Source: Geobacter sp. UBA5735
Lineage (GTDB): Bacteria > Desulfobacterota > Desulfuromonadia > Geobacterales > Geobacteraceae
DNA length: 64,000 nucleotides
Reading direction: 5' to 3'
Assembly (NCBI GenBank): GCA_002419385.1
Contig: DIFZ01000001.1
Coordinates: forward strand, 20,081 to 84,080
Below the pieces are notes generated by a model, which did not search any database, had not been told where the DNA came from, and worked only from the letters and a program-made list of their open reading frames with translations. A program made the position numbers and the translations under genes. Positions 24,837-33,645 of this stretch are shown here, piece by piece (position 1 is the first letter of the stretch; every line of letters starts with the position of its first letter).

Positions 24837-24839
24837 CGA

Positions 24840-24872
24840 AAGGCGGGCACGAGGCACAAGGCACAGGGCAAA
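24840..24872. repeat. GGCACAA/GGGCAAA-type repeat after rnj
   Basis: A short degenerate run (GGGCAC GAGGCACAAGGCACAGGGCAAA) starts directly after the rnj stop codon. It belongs to the same family as the heptamer array at 24971 but in the opposite orientation. Confidence 0.6.
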
Positions 24873-24970
24873 CGGAAAAGAGCCCGGCAGGGTAATTCGT
24901 GGCAAGAACACAGATCGTCGTTCCCAGCAGCAGGTTAAGCACCACGCGCAAAAACGGCAAAAAAATACCC

Positions 24971-25068
24971 TTTGCCATTTGCCATTTGCCCTTTGCCCTT
25001 TGCCCTTTGCCCTTTGCCCTTTGCCATTTGCCCTTTGCCCTTTGCCCTTTGCCCTTTGCCCTTTGCAC
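24971..25068. repeat. Heptanucleotide tandem array (TTTGCCC), 14 units
   Basis: Fourteen 7-bp units of TTTGCCC or TTTGCCA run without interruption; the last unit is TTTGCAC. The array ends 12 bp before the ftsK start codon and so occupies its leader. Shorter members of the same family occur near 24840, 30920, 42246 and 43470. Confidence 0.95.
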
Positions 25069-25080
25069 AGGTACACGCAC

Positions 25081-27351
25081 ATGAACTCTGAAAGAAAAAC
25101 TAAACTCATCCAGGAAATCAAGGGTATTGCGCTCGGCGCCGCAGGTCTGTTCATCCTTATCGCCCTCCTTTCCTTCAACAGTGACGACCTGTCATTCAAT
25201 ACATACTCCGCCGGGGCGGATGTGCACAACTTCGGGGGAAAACTGGGATCCTATTTCTCCGAACTGCTCCTGCAGCTCTTCGGCCTCGCAGCATATGCCA
25301 TCCCCATAGCACTCCTGTTTGTCGCCTATCGGCTGCTTCGCTTCAAAGAGCTCAGATGGCGCGGTTACAAGGGCGCGGCTTTTCTCGTATTCCTGGTTTC
25401 GCTTGCCACACTGTTCGCGTTTGATATCGAAACCACCTCCTTCCTGGGGCAGACAGTACAGACCGGGGGCGCCATCGGCTTCAAGATCGCGACCCTGCTG
25501 AAAACATACCTGGGACTCCCGGGTGCGCTGCTCTTCGTCCTCCCGGTCCTGGCTGCCGCCATCATGATCCTGTCACGCTTTTCCTTCGTCCTGTTCGCCG
25601 GATGGGGTCTTGCCGCGCTCAGGAGCCGGTGGGCCAATTACCGGGAGAAGCAGGCCCTCAACCGGGAGCTCCGCGACCGGAACGTGCCGGGAGTGGCAAG
25701 GCCTTCTCCCCAGATCCGACCGGCAGCGGTCACCCCTCCCCCGCCGCTGCCCGTTGCCAGGGCGGAAAAGAAAAAAGACGACGCAAAAGCCGCGCCGGTG
25801 CAGGAAGCATTTGAATTCGCCAGGACGGAAGGCCCCTATCGCACCCCGCCCCTGTCGCTCCTGGATACCCCCCCCCAGACCCGGCGTCAGGTTGACCGGG
25901 AACTCCTCACCATGAACGCCCGGCTGCTGGAGAAAAAACTGCTGGATTTCAATGTGGATGGCGAAGTGGTGGAGATATGCCCCGGCCCGGTCATCACCAT
26001 GTTCGAATACGCGCCCGGCCCCGGCATCAAGGTCAACCGCATCGCCAGCCTTGCCGATGACCTCTCCATGGCGCTCCAGGCGCTTTCGATCCGCATCGTT
26101 GCCCCCATCCCCGGCAAGGGAGTCGTGGGGATCGAGATACCGAACCGCGAGCGGGAAATGGTTTTCCTCAGGGAGATATTCGCCGCGGAAGAGTTCCATC
26201 GCGGCAAGATGAAGCTTCCCATGGCCCTGGGCAAGGACATCGCCGGCGCGCCGGTGGTGACCGACCTGGCCCGCATGCCCCACCTGCTGGTGGCAGGCGC
26301 GACCGGCTCGGGGAAATCGGTTTCCATCAACACCATGGTCCTTTCCCTCCTCTACACCTCGACGCCCCAAGACGTGCGGATCATCATGGTCGACCCGAAA
26401 ATGCTGGAACTCTCCATCTACGAAGGTATTCCGCACCTGCTCCTGCCGGTGGTGACCAATCCCAAGAAAGCCGCCCTGGCTCTCAAGTGGGCGGTGAAGG
26501 AGATGGAACGGCGCTATCGGCTCCTGAGCGACAAGGGTGTGCGCAACATCGACTCCTACAACAAAAAGCTGGAGAAGGAAGCCCAGGGTGAAGACATCGT
26601 CGAAGGGGACGTGATCGTCATGGACGAGGTGGTCGAAGCGCCCGACGAGACGCACGAAACGGGATTCCAGCCGCCGCTGGCACAGGAAGAGGAACTGGAG
26701 CACGGCCACCTGCCGTACCTCGTCATCGTCGTCGACGAACTGGCCGACCTCATGATGGTGGCCGGCCGGGAAGTGGAAGAGTCAATCGCCCGGCTCGCCC
26801 AGATGGCCCGTGCCGCAGGCATTCACCTGATCCTCGCCACGCAGCGGCCGTCGGTGGATGTCATCACGGGACTGATCAAGGCCAACTTCCCGGCCCGCCT
26901 GTCGTTCCAGGTTTCCTCCAAGATAGACTCCAGGACCATCCTGGACTGCAACGGCGCGGAGAATCTGCTCGGCGCCGGGGACATGCTCTTCCTCCCCCCG
27001 GGGACGGCCAAGCTGCAGCGCATCCACGGCGCCTTCGTTGCCGATTCCGAGGTCCAGCGGGTAGCCGATTTCCTCAAGAAGCAGGGCAAGCCCGTCTATG
27101 ACAAGGCCATTCTGGAAATGAAGCATACCGACGAAAAAGAAGCTGAAGACGAGATGGTGGACGAGCGTTACGACGATGCCGTCGCCCTGGTCGCCGAGAT
27201 GCGCCAGGCCTCCATCTCCATGATCCAGCGCCGGCTGCGCATCGGCTACAACCGAGCGGCGCGCATCATCGAGCGCATGGAGCAGGAAGGCATCGTCGGA
27301 CCTTCCGACGGCACCAGCCGGCCGCGCGAGGTATTCATTAACAGGTTGTAG
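25081..27351 (+). CDS. ftsK: DNA translocase FtsK
   Basis: The 756-residue protein has four N-terminal membrane segments (to about residue 170) and a short Pro/Lys linker. The motor domain contains Walker A GATGSGKSVSIN, Walker B LVIVVDELADLMM and ATQRPSVDVITGLIKANFP. The C-terminal gamma winged helix (LRIGYNRAARIIERMEQEG) reads KOPS-type sites. It pumps chromosomal DNA at the division septum. The ATG at 25081 matches the family start; its leader is the heptamer array and there is no good ribosome site, which is unusual. Confidence 0.95.
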   Translation: MNSERKTKLIQEIKGIALGAAGLFILIALLSFNSDDLSFNTYSAGADVHNFGGKLGSYFSELLLQLFGLAAYAIPIALLFVAYRLLRFKELRWRGYKGAAFLVFLVSLATLFAFDIETTSFLGQTVQTGGAIGFKIATLLKTYLGLPGALLFVLPVLAAAIMILSRFSFVLFAGWGLAALRSRWANYREKQALNRELRDRNVPGVARPSPQIRPAAVTPPPPLPVARAEKKKDDAKAAPVQEAFEFARTEGPYRTPPLSLLDTPPQTRRQVDRELLTMNARLLEKKLLDFNVDGEVVEICPGPVITMFEYAPGPGIKVNRIASLADDLSMALQALSIRIVAPIPGKGVVGIEIPNREREMVFLREIFAAEEFHRGKMKLPMALGKDIAGAPVVTDLARMPHLLVAGATGSGKSVSINTMVLSLLYTSTPQDVRIIMVDPKMLELSIYEGIPHLLLPVVTNPKKAALALKWAVKEMERRYRLLSDKGVRNIDSYNKKLEKEAQGEDIVEGDVIVMDEVVEAPDETHETGFQPPLAQEEELEHGHLPYLVIVVDELADLMMVAGREVEESIARLAQMARAAGIHLILATQRPSVDVITGLIKANFPARLSFQVSSKIDSRTILDCNGAENLLGAGDMLFLPPGTAKLQRIHGAFVADSEVQRVADFLKKQGKPVYDKAILEMKHTDEKEAEDEMVDERYDDAVALVAEMRQASISMIQRRLRIGYNRAARIIERMEQEGIVGPSDGTSRPREVFINRL

Positions 27352-27447
27352 GGGCGGGTTTTCAACACGCCCGTGTTCAACCCGCCCGTTCAAATTGCGA
27401 AGCAGCCAGATGGAATAAACAAGGGCGGGTTAAAAACCCGCCCCTAC
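27348..27447. repeat. REP-like inverted element (GTAGGGGCGGGTTTT)
   Basis: GTAGGGGCGGGTTTT at 27348 is mirrored exactly by AAAACCCGCCCCTAC at 27433. The 70-bp interior contains further CCCGCCC and GGGCGGG arms. It overlaps the last bases of ftsK. The arms resemble palindromes that are repeated in many bacterial genomes. It could also end the ftsK transcript. Confidence 0.75.
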
Positions 27448-27476
27448 GTGGTCCCGCACCGATCCGATAAATCTCC

Positions 27477-28415
27477 ATGACTCATTCAAAAGCGACGACG
27501 CGCCACAAAAAAAGATACAACGCCTTTTCAGACGAGCTGAAGCGGGTCTTCGGCTGCCGGGTCCACCGCATCTCGGTTGATGCGGGCTTCACCTGCCCCA
27601 ACCGGGACGGCGCCCTGGGTACGGATGGCTGCATCTATTGCGGCGGCAAGGGTTCGGGCGCCCACGGCATCCTGCCCGGCGCATCGGTCATTTCCCAGAT
27701 TGAGGCAGGCAAGGAAATCATGGCCCGCAAGTACAAGGCTAAGCGCTACATCGCCTATTTCCAGGCCTTTTCCAACACTTATGCGCCGCTGGAACGCCTG
27801 CGCGCACTCTACGACGAAGCGTTGGATGTCCGCGACGTGGTCGGCCTGATCGTCGGCACGCGGCCCGACTGCCTGCCGTCGGAAACGATTTCCCTTCTGG
27901 CCGGATACAGCCGGCGCACCTACTTCTGGCTCGAACTGGGGCTGCAATCCCCGCTGGACAGAACCCTGAAGTTCCTGAAAAGGGGCCACGATTTCGCTGC
28001 GTTCGAAAAAGCCATCCGGTCATGCCGCGCTGAAGGGATCCGGGTCTGCGCCCATGTCATCCTCGGCCTGCCGGGTGAAACGCGGGAAGAGATGCTCGCA
28101 ACGGCAGCCGTTCTGAACGAACTGGGAATCGACGGGATCAAGATCCATCTGCTGCATGTGATGAAGGACACCCCCCTGGAAACTCTCTTCCGGCAGGGTG
28201 AAGTGAGGATGCTGGACAGGGATGATTATGTGGGTCTGGTGTGCGACTTCCTCGAGCGGCTCAGCCCGGGAGTATCCATCCAGCGGCTCACCGGCGACGG
28301 CGGCCATGACCACCTGGTCGCGCCCCTGTGGTCGCTGAAGAAATTCGAAGTCCTGAACGCCATCGATTTCGAGCTGGAGCGGAGAGGCTCCCGCCAGGGC
28401 AGCGCCCTGTCATGA
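27477..28415 (+). CDS. Radical SAM protein, YhcC family
   Basis: The 312-residue protein fits the YhcC/TIGR01212 family: RISVDAGFTCPNRDG followed by DGCIYC, which supplies the cluster cysteines CPNRDGALGTDGCIYC. ELGLQSPLDRTLKFLKRGHD and VCAHVILGLPGETREEM are also typical. The family's substrate is not established; it is found widely in bacteria. The start ATG at 27477 follows a weak site; it lies 30 bp after the REP-like element. Confidence 0.9.
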   Translation: MTHSKATTRHKKRYNAFSDELKRVFGCRVHRISVDAGFTCPNRDGALGTDGCIYCGGKGSGAHGILPGASVISQIEAGKEIMARKYKAKRYIAYFQAFSNTYAPLERLRALYDEALDVRDVVGLIVGTRPDCLPSETISLLAGYSRRTYFWLELGLQSPLDRTLKFLKRGHDFAAFEKAIRSCRAEGIRVCAHVILGLPGETREEMLATAAVLNELGIDGIKIHLLHVMKDTPLETLFRQGEVRMLDRDDYVGLVCDFLERLSPGVSIQRLTGDGGHDHLVAPLWSLKKFEVLNAIDFELERRGSRQGSALS

Positions 28416-28550
28416 CCGGAAGCTTCACGAACGGCTACTCCCGCTCCCGCGCAACAGTTCAATGCTGAAAAAAGGTCATGTGCTGAAAACTGTGGTATGA
28501 TACAGGGTCTTTGCAGCACTACTCAACGCACAATTGCCTCCGGAGTTCCC

Positions 28551-29270
28551 ATGTCACGATTCCCGATTCAACGCCGTGCCGTCCGTTTCGCACTGACGAT
28601 CGCAACGATCTTCATCTTGTCCGCATGCGCGACCACGCCGAAACCGGCGTCGATTCCCAGCACCGCGCCCAAGGGCGCCGTCCAGACCCTCCAATCCGAG
28701 GTCACCCTGTCTCTCAAGTCCGCAGGGAAAAGCATGGGCGGCCGCGGGTACCTTGCCTTCAGGCAGCCGGATCGCTTCCACCTGGTCGTGCTTTCCCCTT
28801 TCGGCACAACCGTTATGGAGATTTACCTGTCCGGGGACCGGATAACCTGCCTGGTCCCGTCCAGGCAGACCGCCTACCAGGGCAACCTGTCGGAACTTCC
28901 CGACCGGAATGCGCTTCGGGCGTGGGGACTGGTTCACTGGGTAGTCGACCAGCCACCAGCCGACGCAGCCGTGCCGGGCACCCATGAATATCTGACATCT
29001 GACGGCAAACGGGAGATTCTCTCCTTTGACGAACGCGGGTTGCTGACGGGCAAGATCAATGCTGACGGTGACAGGGTAGCATACGGCGAATACCATGACC
29101 GCAACGGAGTAGCCTTTCCTTCAACTATCGTAATGGCCAATTCACGTGGTGATACGGTGAAAATGCTTTTCAGCGAGCCGGATATCAATACGCCGCTGGA
29201 TGATGCTGTTCTTACCCCCAATCTGGACGGAATGGAAACACTGCCGCTGTCGGAATTCAAGGGAATGTAG
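28551..29270 (+). CDS. LolB-like outer-membrane lipoprotein
   Basis: The 239-residue protein has a lipoprotein signal with lipobox LSAC (cysteine at about residue 26). A beta-rich domain follows, with GGRGYLAFRQPDRFHLVVLSPFGTTVMEIYLSGD split over two strands and DNTPL-type turns near the end. This layout resembles LolB/DUF4292 proteins that accept lipoproteins at the outer membrane. The ATG at 28551 has a CCGGAG site. The assignment to LolB proper is tentative. Confidence 0.7.
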   Translation: MSRFPIQRRAVRFALTIATIFILSACATTPKPASIPSTAPKGAVQTLQSEVTLSLKSAGKSMGGRGYLAFRQPDRFHLVVLSPFGTTVMEIYLSGDRITCLVPSRQTAYQGNLSELPDRNALRAWGLVHWVVDQPPADAAVPGTHEYLTSDGKREILSFDERGLLTGKINADGDRVAYGEYHDRNGVAFPSTIVMANSRGDTVKMLFSEPDINTPLDDAVLTPNLDGMETLPLSEFKGM

Positions 29271-29286
29271 CGCATCAGGGCCCGAA

Positions 29287-29733
29287 TCATTTCCAGATGA
29301 AGCGGTCCAATGCCCACCTGCCGCCGCCGGTGACGACCAGTGCCAGCGCCATGCCGAGCAGGGCGATGTTGTATTCCGTTCCGTGCCCTCTCCCTGCAGC
29401 GCAGAACCAGTTGAGGAAGAATCCATTGGCCCAGTGGACCTTGTAGATGGCAACCGCCATGGTGACACTGATGCCGACCGCGGAAAGACGGGTGAGCAGA
29501 CCTGCCAGGATTCCCAGCCCGCCGCCGAATTCCGCGATGATCGCCAGGAGTGTCAGGATGGGGGGTATGCCCATGTGAACTTCGAAATTTTTCAGGGTCG
29601 CGGTCAGCCCTGCTCCACCGAACAGGCCCAACAGCTTCTGGGAACCATGGGCAACGAATACCATCCCCAGAGGGACTCGTAGAAACAGCACTGCAAGTGA
29701 ATCCAGGGTTGAATCAGAAGAACTTCTCGCCAT
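29287..29733 (-). CDS. DoxX-family membrane protein
   Basis: The 148-residue protein has four membrane helices and DoxX hallmarks: RVPLGMVFVAHGSQKLLGLFGG near residue 20 and LAIIAEFGGGLGILAGLLTR in the middle. The family includes the small subunit of thiosulfate:quinone oxidoreductase, but most members have no known role. The ATG at 29733 has GGAGG six bases upstream. The frame runs on to 29820 without a better start. It converges with the LolB-like gene. Confidence 0.88.
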   Translation of the reverse strand: MARSSSDSTLDSLAVLFLRVPLGMVFVAHGSQKLLGLFGGAGLTATLKNFEVHMGIPPILTLLAIIAEFGGGLGILAGLLTRLSAVGISVTMAVAIYKVHWANGFFLNWFCAAGRGHGTEYNIALLGMALALVVTGGGRWALDRFIWK

Positions 29734-29837
29734 CTGTGGCCTCCACTGATACGGGGTTTGTTGGTTTTGCCGGTTTGAGCCGGTCGCTGCATCGTGCGGT
29801 TTCCTATGCGGTCGGGCCAATCAGGGCAACAGCAGAA

Positions 29838-30842
29838 TCAACCGGTCTCGTTGCAGTACAGCCGGCCCATCTCCCGAACGGACCGTGCCGCTTCGGCCCG
29901 GAGTTCCGGCGGGGAGAGGATCTCTGCGTGGCAACCATACGACAGGACCCAGGAGAGGATTTCCATGGTTCCCCCCGCTGCGAACGAAACCACGATATCG
30001 CCGTTTGCCCATTCCTCCACCTTCTGGGAGGAATGCCAGATCCGGTCCCGCACGGTATGGGCGACTGCAGGCGAAAATTTCACCCTGACGTGTACCGAAG
30101 ACTCTTCCACGATTCCGAAGGAGTGCCTGAGGTGCTCCTCGGGCCGATACTCCCGGGGCAGCTCGAAACGCTCCGTTTCCTTTGTGACTTCGCAGATGCG
30201 TTCGAGGGAAAAGGTGCGGAGCGCCTGCCGGTTATGGGCGTACCCGAGGAGATACAAACCTCCCTTGTGGAAAACCAGGGTATAGGGGTCGACCAGATAG
30301 GAAGACGGCTCGCTCTTCCCCGGCACCCGGTAGACCATGGTCACCCGGTTCTGGTAAATGAGGGCGTCGCGCAGCACCGTGAGCTGTCCCCGTGAATGGC
30401 TGTAATCCCTTCTCCCCTGCAGCAGTGGAAGTGAAACACTGGCGATACGCTCCATGTGGGCAGCATAGCGGGGCGGCAGGACAGAGTTCACCTTGCGGAA
30501 GATGGACTCCATGTCGCCATGGAAGGGTGTCCCCCGGAGCAGGTCCAGCTGTGAGCGGAGAAAGGACAGGGTCATCAGTTCCTGGAGGGTGAAGCTGATG
30601 GGCGGGATATCCTTGAAGCGGGTCAGGAACCGGTAAACCTTGCGATTGTTCACACGCTCCGAAACCAGGGGGTAGCCCGCTTCGTGAATGGCATTGAGGT
30701 CCCGGTGAATGGTGCGGCGGTTCACCGCGGTCTCTTCGGCCAGGTCCTCGATGGTGACGCCATGGCGCGCTTCTATGAGGCGGATGATGTCATGCACCCT
30801 GCCGGCCTGGGAATACTTCTTTTTCGTTTTTTCCCGGACCAC
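29838..30842 (-). CDS. WYL-domain transcriptional regulator
   Basis: The 334-residue protein has an N-terminal HTH_11/DeoR-like helix-turn-helix (GVTIEDLAEETAVNRRTIHRDL) and a WYL domain (GLYLLGYAHNRQALRTFSLERI). WYL regulators sense ligands, including nucleic-acid or cyclic-nucleotide signals, and some control defence systems. The likely start is GTG at 30842. No obvious target operon is adjacent: DoxX lies downstream in the same direction and miaA upstream is divergent. Confidence 0.88.
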   Translation of the reverse strand: MVREKTKKKYSQAGRVHDIIRLIEARHGVTIEDLAEETAVNRRTIHRDLNAIHEAGYPLVSERVNNRKVYRFLTRFKDIPPISFTLQELMTLSFLRSQLDLLRGTPFHGDMESIFRKVNSVLPPRYAAHMERIASVSLPLLQGRRDYSHSRGQLTVLRDALIYQNRVTMVYRVPGKSEPSSYLVDPYTLVFHKGGLYLLGYAHNRQALRTFSLERICEVTKETERFELPREYRPEEHLRHSFGIVEESSVHVRVKFSPAVAHTVRDRIWHSSQKVEEWANGDIVVSFAAGGTMEILSWVLSYGCHAEILSPPELRAEAARSVREMGRLYCNETG

Positions 30843-30918
30843 GCCCCAAACCTCCAGATGAAACGGTTCTTATCGGGAAGGAATAGTACCCCATGTCGGG
30901 AAAAGTTGGAAGAAAAAA

Positions 30919-30960
30919 TAAGGCGGGCACAGGGCAAAAGGCACAAGGGCAAAGGCAAAA
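30919..30960. repeat. GGGCAAA/GGCACAA degenerate repeat upstream of miaA
   Basis: A run of GGGCACAGGGCAAAAGGCAC then AAGGGCAAAGGCAAA matches the dispersed heptamer family. It sits 56 bp before the miaA start. Confidence 0.6.
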
Positions 30961-31015
30961 AAACGGCTATTTTACTGAAACCCGGTCCTGACTTCCGGAT
31001 TCCAAAAGGAACATT

Positions 31016-31951
31016 ATGCAGTTTGACACAATCGTGGTTCTCGGGCCCACTGCATCGGGCAAGACCGGACTGGCAGTAAAACTGGCCAGGGAGCTGGGCG
31101 GTGAAATCATTTCAGCCGACTCCCGGCAGGTCTATCGCGGGATGGACATCGGCACCGGCAAGGACCTGGATGAATACGGCGCTGTTCCCTATCACCTGAT
31201 CGATATTCTCGATCCGGGTGAAGAATGCAACGTTTTCCTTTTCCAGCTGCTTTGTTTCGATGCTATGGAGCAGATACGCAGCCGCGGCAAACTCCCGGTC
31301 ATTGCAGGTGGAACCGGGCTGTACCTGGATTCCGTCCTCAGGGGATACCGCCTGGTGGAGGTCCCTCCGAATCCGGAATTGCGCACCCGGCTCGCCTTCA
31401 TGTCCAGCGATCAGCTCGTGGCCCGGCTCCATGCCTCCAGGCCCCGCCTCCACAACACGACCGACCTGATGGAACGGGACCGCCTCGCCCGCGCCATCGA
31501 AATCGCAGAATACGAACTGTCACACGAACCGGAGCCCCTCCCTCCCCTCCATCCCCTGATCCTGGGAATCCGGCGGGAACGCAGCGTTGTGCGGGAGATG
31601 ATCACCAGACGGCTCAAGGCCAGGCTGGAAAACGGTCTGATCGAGGAGGTCGAACGGCTCCAACGGGAGGGGATCAGCTATGAAACCCTGGAATCCTACG
31701 GCCTGGAATACCGCTTTGTCGCACGCTTCCTCAAAGGGGAATTGAACCGCAACGACCTGTTTCAGAAGCTCAACAGCGCCATACATGACTTTGCCAAGCG
31801 CCAGGAGACCTGGTTCCGCAGGATGGAGCGGCAGGGAGTCGCCATCACCTGGCTCGATGGGGCGGGAAATCCCCTGGAAAATGCATTGGACATCTTCCGT
31901 ACCGGGCAGGAAACGCCGACAGGAATATCATGCAGCTCTCGCAGGATATGA
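31016..31951 (+). CDS. miaA: tRNA dimethylallyltransferase
   Basis: The 311-residue enzyme has the P-loop GPTASGKTGLAVKLA, the SADSRQVYRGMDIGTGK block, VIAGGTGLYLDSVLRG and the late family motif FAKRQETWFRRM. It adds an isopentenyl group to A37 of tRNAs reading UNN codons, often the first step of ms2i6A. The length is normal. An AAAGGAAC site lies close to the ATG. Confidence 0.96.
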   Translation: MQFDTIVVLGPTASGKTGLAVKLARELGGEIISADSRQVYRGMDIGTGKDLDEYGAVPYHLIDILDPGEECNVFLFQLLCFDAMEQIRSRGKLPVIAGGTGLYLDSVLRGYRLVEVPPNPELRTRLAFMSSDQLVARLHASRPRLHNTTDLMERDRLARAIEIAEYELSHEPEPLPPLHPLILGIRRERSVVREMITRRLKARLENGLIEEVERLQREGISYETLESYGLEYRFVARFLKGELNRNDLFQKLNSAIHDFAKRQETWFRRMERQGVAITWLDGAGNPLENALDIFRTGQETPTGISCSSRRI

Positions 31952-32102
31952 ACAGTTCACCACGTTAGCAAGCAGGCCGGATGCAGCACTTACGGAGCGG
32001 TTTTTCGACCGCCTGAGGCAGCGGGTCGGGAATTTTTTGCACACCTGCTGCATAAAATATCACCTGTACCGTCAAAAAACGTTACCCGAAAAGGGTTACG
32101 GC

Positions 32103-32189
32103 ATGGTGATTTTGAGGTGCACGCAGAAGCAGGCACAGCGGTTATTGGCACGGGAATGCCCAGATTTCAATACGCTACCCCACCCATAG
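32103..32189 (+). pseudogene. Possible fragment of a DUF6933-type protein
   Basis: A 28-residue open frame beginning MVILRCTQKQAQRLL looks like the start of DUF6933 proteins, which as I recall begin M-x-x-L-R-C-T-x-K. The frame stops soon after, so if the match is right this is a truncated remnant. The identification is from memory of the family and is weak. Confidence 0.3.
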
Positions 32190-32195
32190 ACAAAA

Positions 32196-32212
32196 TTGGC
32201 ATACCAAATGCA
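32196..32212 (+). promoter_or_regulatory. Sigma-54 type promoter (-24/-12)
   Basis: TTGGCATACCAAATGCA matches the consensus TTGGCAC-N5-TTGCW. The invariant GG and GC are exactly 12 bases apart. Initiation would be expected near 32222. It does not lead into any gene but into a short stretch ended by a terminator. Confidence 0.6.
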
Positions 32213-32221
32213 TAAAAAGAT

Positions 32222-32312
32222 CGAGCTCAATAACTCCCCGCTAACGCCATGACAGCACGTAGCTCAATCCTTCCCTTTGAAGCCGCATCCGGTGCCGGAT
32301 GCGGTTTTTTTT
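32222..32312 (+). ncRNA. Predicted ~90-nt small RNA from the sigma-54 promoter
   Basis: A sigma-54-like promoter ends about 10 bp before the proposed 5' end, and a strong terminator closes the unit. In between there is no start codon with a ribosome site and no open frame worth reporting. The sequence AGCTCAAT occurs twice (near 32223 and 32261), which may be a target-binding or structural element. The existence and ends of the RNA are inferred. Confidence 0.4.
32283..32312 (+). terminator. Intrinsic terminator of the predicted small RNA
   Basis: CCGCATCCGG pairs with CCGGATGCGG and is followed by eight Ts. It is one of the strongest terminators in the window and has no annotated gene directly upstream. 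Confidence 0.85.
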
Positions 32313-32579
32313 ATCCTCCAGAGCACGAAAACAGGGGAGCCATCGCCGCCATCTCAGGCGAAATGCATTTCCTGTCGGTTTGCCGGGAGAAAAATAAGTA
32401 TCCAACAGGCTCTGTTGACGAACTGTTGAATACCTTGTGGAAGAGTCCCCGAAGAGATATTTCACACTGGGTGAATAGCTGATTGCCTACATTTTGGGCA
32501 CAACTCAAACGAAGCAATTTCGGGATGTTACACGTTTTGCCTGCAGTTTCAGAGACTTGACACCAGGGTGCCGGGAAGG

Positions 32580-32861
32580 TCAGGCGATCTTTCCCGGCAG
32601 ATAGTCCTCCCGAACGGGCGAAAAAACCTCAACAGCAACGGAGCATTCCAGGATCTCAGCGCCATGTTCGACAGTGCCGGGAATGCACCAGCTGTCTCCT
32701 TTTTCCGCTTCGAAGACATGGTCCCCGATTGTCAGCCGTATCCTGCCTTCGATCAGGTACCCTGTCTGTTCATGCGCGTGGGAATGTTTCGGCAGAATGT
32801 TGCCTGCCTCCATCCTGAATTCCGTGAACAGGGTCTTTTCGCCGAAGACTAAAGTTTTCAT
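32580..32861 (-). CDS. Small cupin-domain protein
   Basis: The 93-residue protein is a single cupin barrel. Motif 1 is LPKHSHAHEQTGYLIEGRI with HxHx(4)E-type metal ligands, and motif 2 is GDSWCIPGTVEHGAEI. The ATG at 32861 follows GGGGA; a GTG at 32915 is also open. Such proteins bind metals and may be sugar- or amino-acid-related enzymes or sensors. The function is unspecified. Confidence 0.85.
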   Translation of the reverse strand: MKTLVFGEKTLFTEFRMEAGNILPKHSHAHEQTGYLIEGRIRLTIGDHVFEAEKGDSWCIPGTVEHGAEILECSVAVEVFSPVREDYLPGKIA

Positions 32862-32992
32862 GCATATCCCCGATAGTAGTTCTTTATATCCGTTGCCATG
32901 AGCTTTGCAAAACACAGTTTATCCCTTTCCGTTGCCATGAAAGTGCGTTTTCTGCGAGATGTTGCCCAGCAGGTTGCATCAAGGGTGCATTA

Positions 32993-33586
32993 TTGAGAAT
33001 CGAGTCTGTAGGACATTACAAAAGAGCCATAATCATGCCCGGGGAGTTTTATGTCTCGTCGAAGCCCATTGTGATCTCGACCCTGCTCGGCTCATGCGTT
33101 TCGGCATGCCTGTATGACAAGAAGAAGAAGATCATCGGTATGAATCACTTTCTCATCAGCGGAGACACCTTTCCCTCGGGCACTGACCTCTGCCTTTCAG
33201 AAGCGGGACGCTACGGCATTCACGCCATGGAACTGCTCATCAATGAAATGATGAAACAGGGAGCCCGTCGCGACAACCTCCGCACCAAGGTCTTTGGCGG
33301 GAGTTCGCTCACCAGGCTGCGGTCGGACTCCGTGTACCGTGTCGGTGAAAACAACTGCCGTTTCGTAGTCGAATTCCTGAACCTTGAAAAAATACCCATT
33401 GCTGCCCGGGATCTGGGGGGAACACGCGCCAGGGTGGTGCACTTCTGTCACGGAGACTACTCGGTATACGTGCGAAGGATACGCTCAGACCACAATGCCA
33501 ACCTGGCGAAGCGCGACCGGCAATGCTGGACGGATGCGCTGAAACGGCAGGAAAGTGCCCAGGCTACGGTCGACCTCTGGGATTGA
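32993..33586 (+). CDS. cheD: Chemoreceptor glutamine deamidase CheD
   Basis: The 197-residue protein contains the CheD catalytic signature: STLLGSCVSACLYD with the nucleophilic cysteine, MNHFLIS with the histidine, and GGSSLT-type turns. It deamidates glutamines on methyl-accepting chemotaxis proteins and can bind CheC. The start codon is TTG at 32993 with AAGGG upstream; an ATG at 33035 is alternative. No other chemotaxis gene is present in the window, which makes it an isolated cheD. Confidence 0.93.
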   Translation: MRIESVGHYKRAIIMPGEFYVSSKPIVISTLLGSCVSACLYDKKKKIIGMNHFLISGDTFPSGTDLCLSEAGRYGIHAMELLINEMMKQGARRDNLRTKVFGGSSLTRLRSDSVYRVGENNCRFVVEFLNLEKIPIAARDLGGTRARVVHFCHGDYSVYVRRIRSDHNANLAKRDRQCWTDALKRQESAQATVDLWD

Positions 33587-33645
33587 CGCGCTTCCGCGGC
33601 GCCTTCACCGGAAAACCAGGGCACTCCTCTTCAGGTCCCAGCACG

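Larger units (their letters stand above)
31952..32579. other. Gene-poor region with a predicted small RNA
   Basis: This 628-bp gap has no full gene. It contains a possible DUF6933 fragment (32103-32189), a sigma-54-type promoter, a terminator consistent with a short RNA, and otherwise unremarkable sequence. The GCGGT/ACCGC hairpin near 32000 may end the miaA transcript. Confidence 0.5.

Noticed and set aside
24971..25068. Regular repeats as a CRISPR array
   Set aside because: The units are 7-bp direct tandem repeats with no spacers, and there are no cas genes in the window.
24979..25080. N-terminal extension of FtsK through the heptamer array
   Set aside because: The extended peptide is a monotonous PFALCPL repeat starting at a TTG without a ribosome site. 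The family start matches ATG 25081.
31785..32189. 134-residue open frame running from miaA into the gap
   Set aside because: Its first half is miaA in another frame. Only the last 28 residues show any family resemblance and are reported as a possible fragment.
32962..32978. Sigma-54 promoter for cheD
   Set aside because: TTGCCCAGCAGGTTGCA has the -12 TTGCA but GC instead of the essential GG at -24, and initiation would fall at the start codon.
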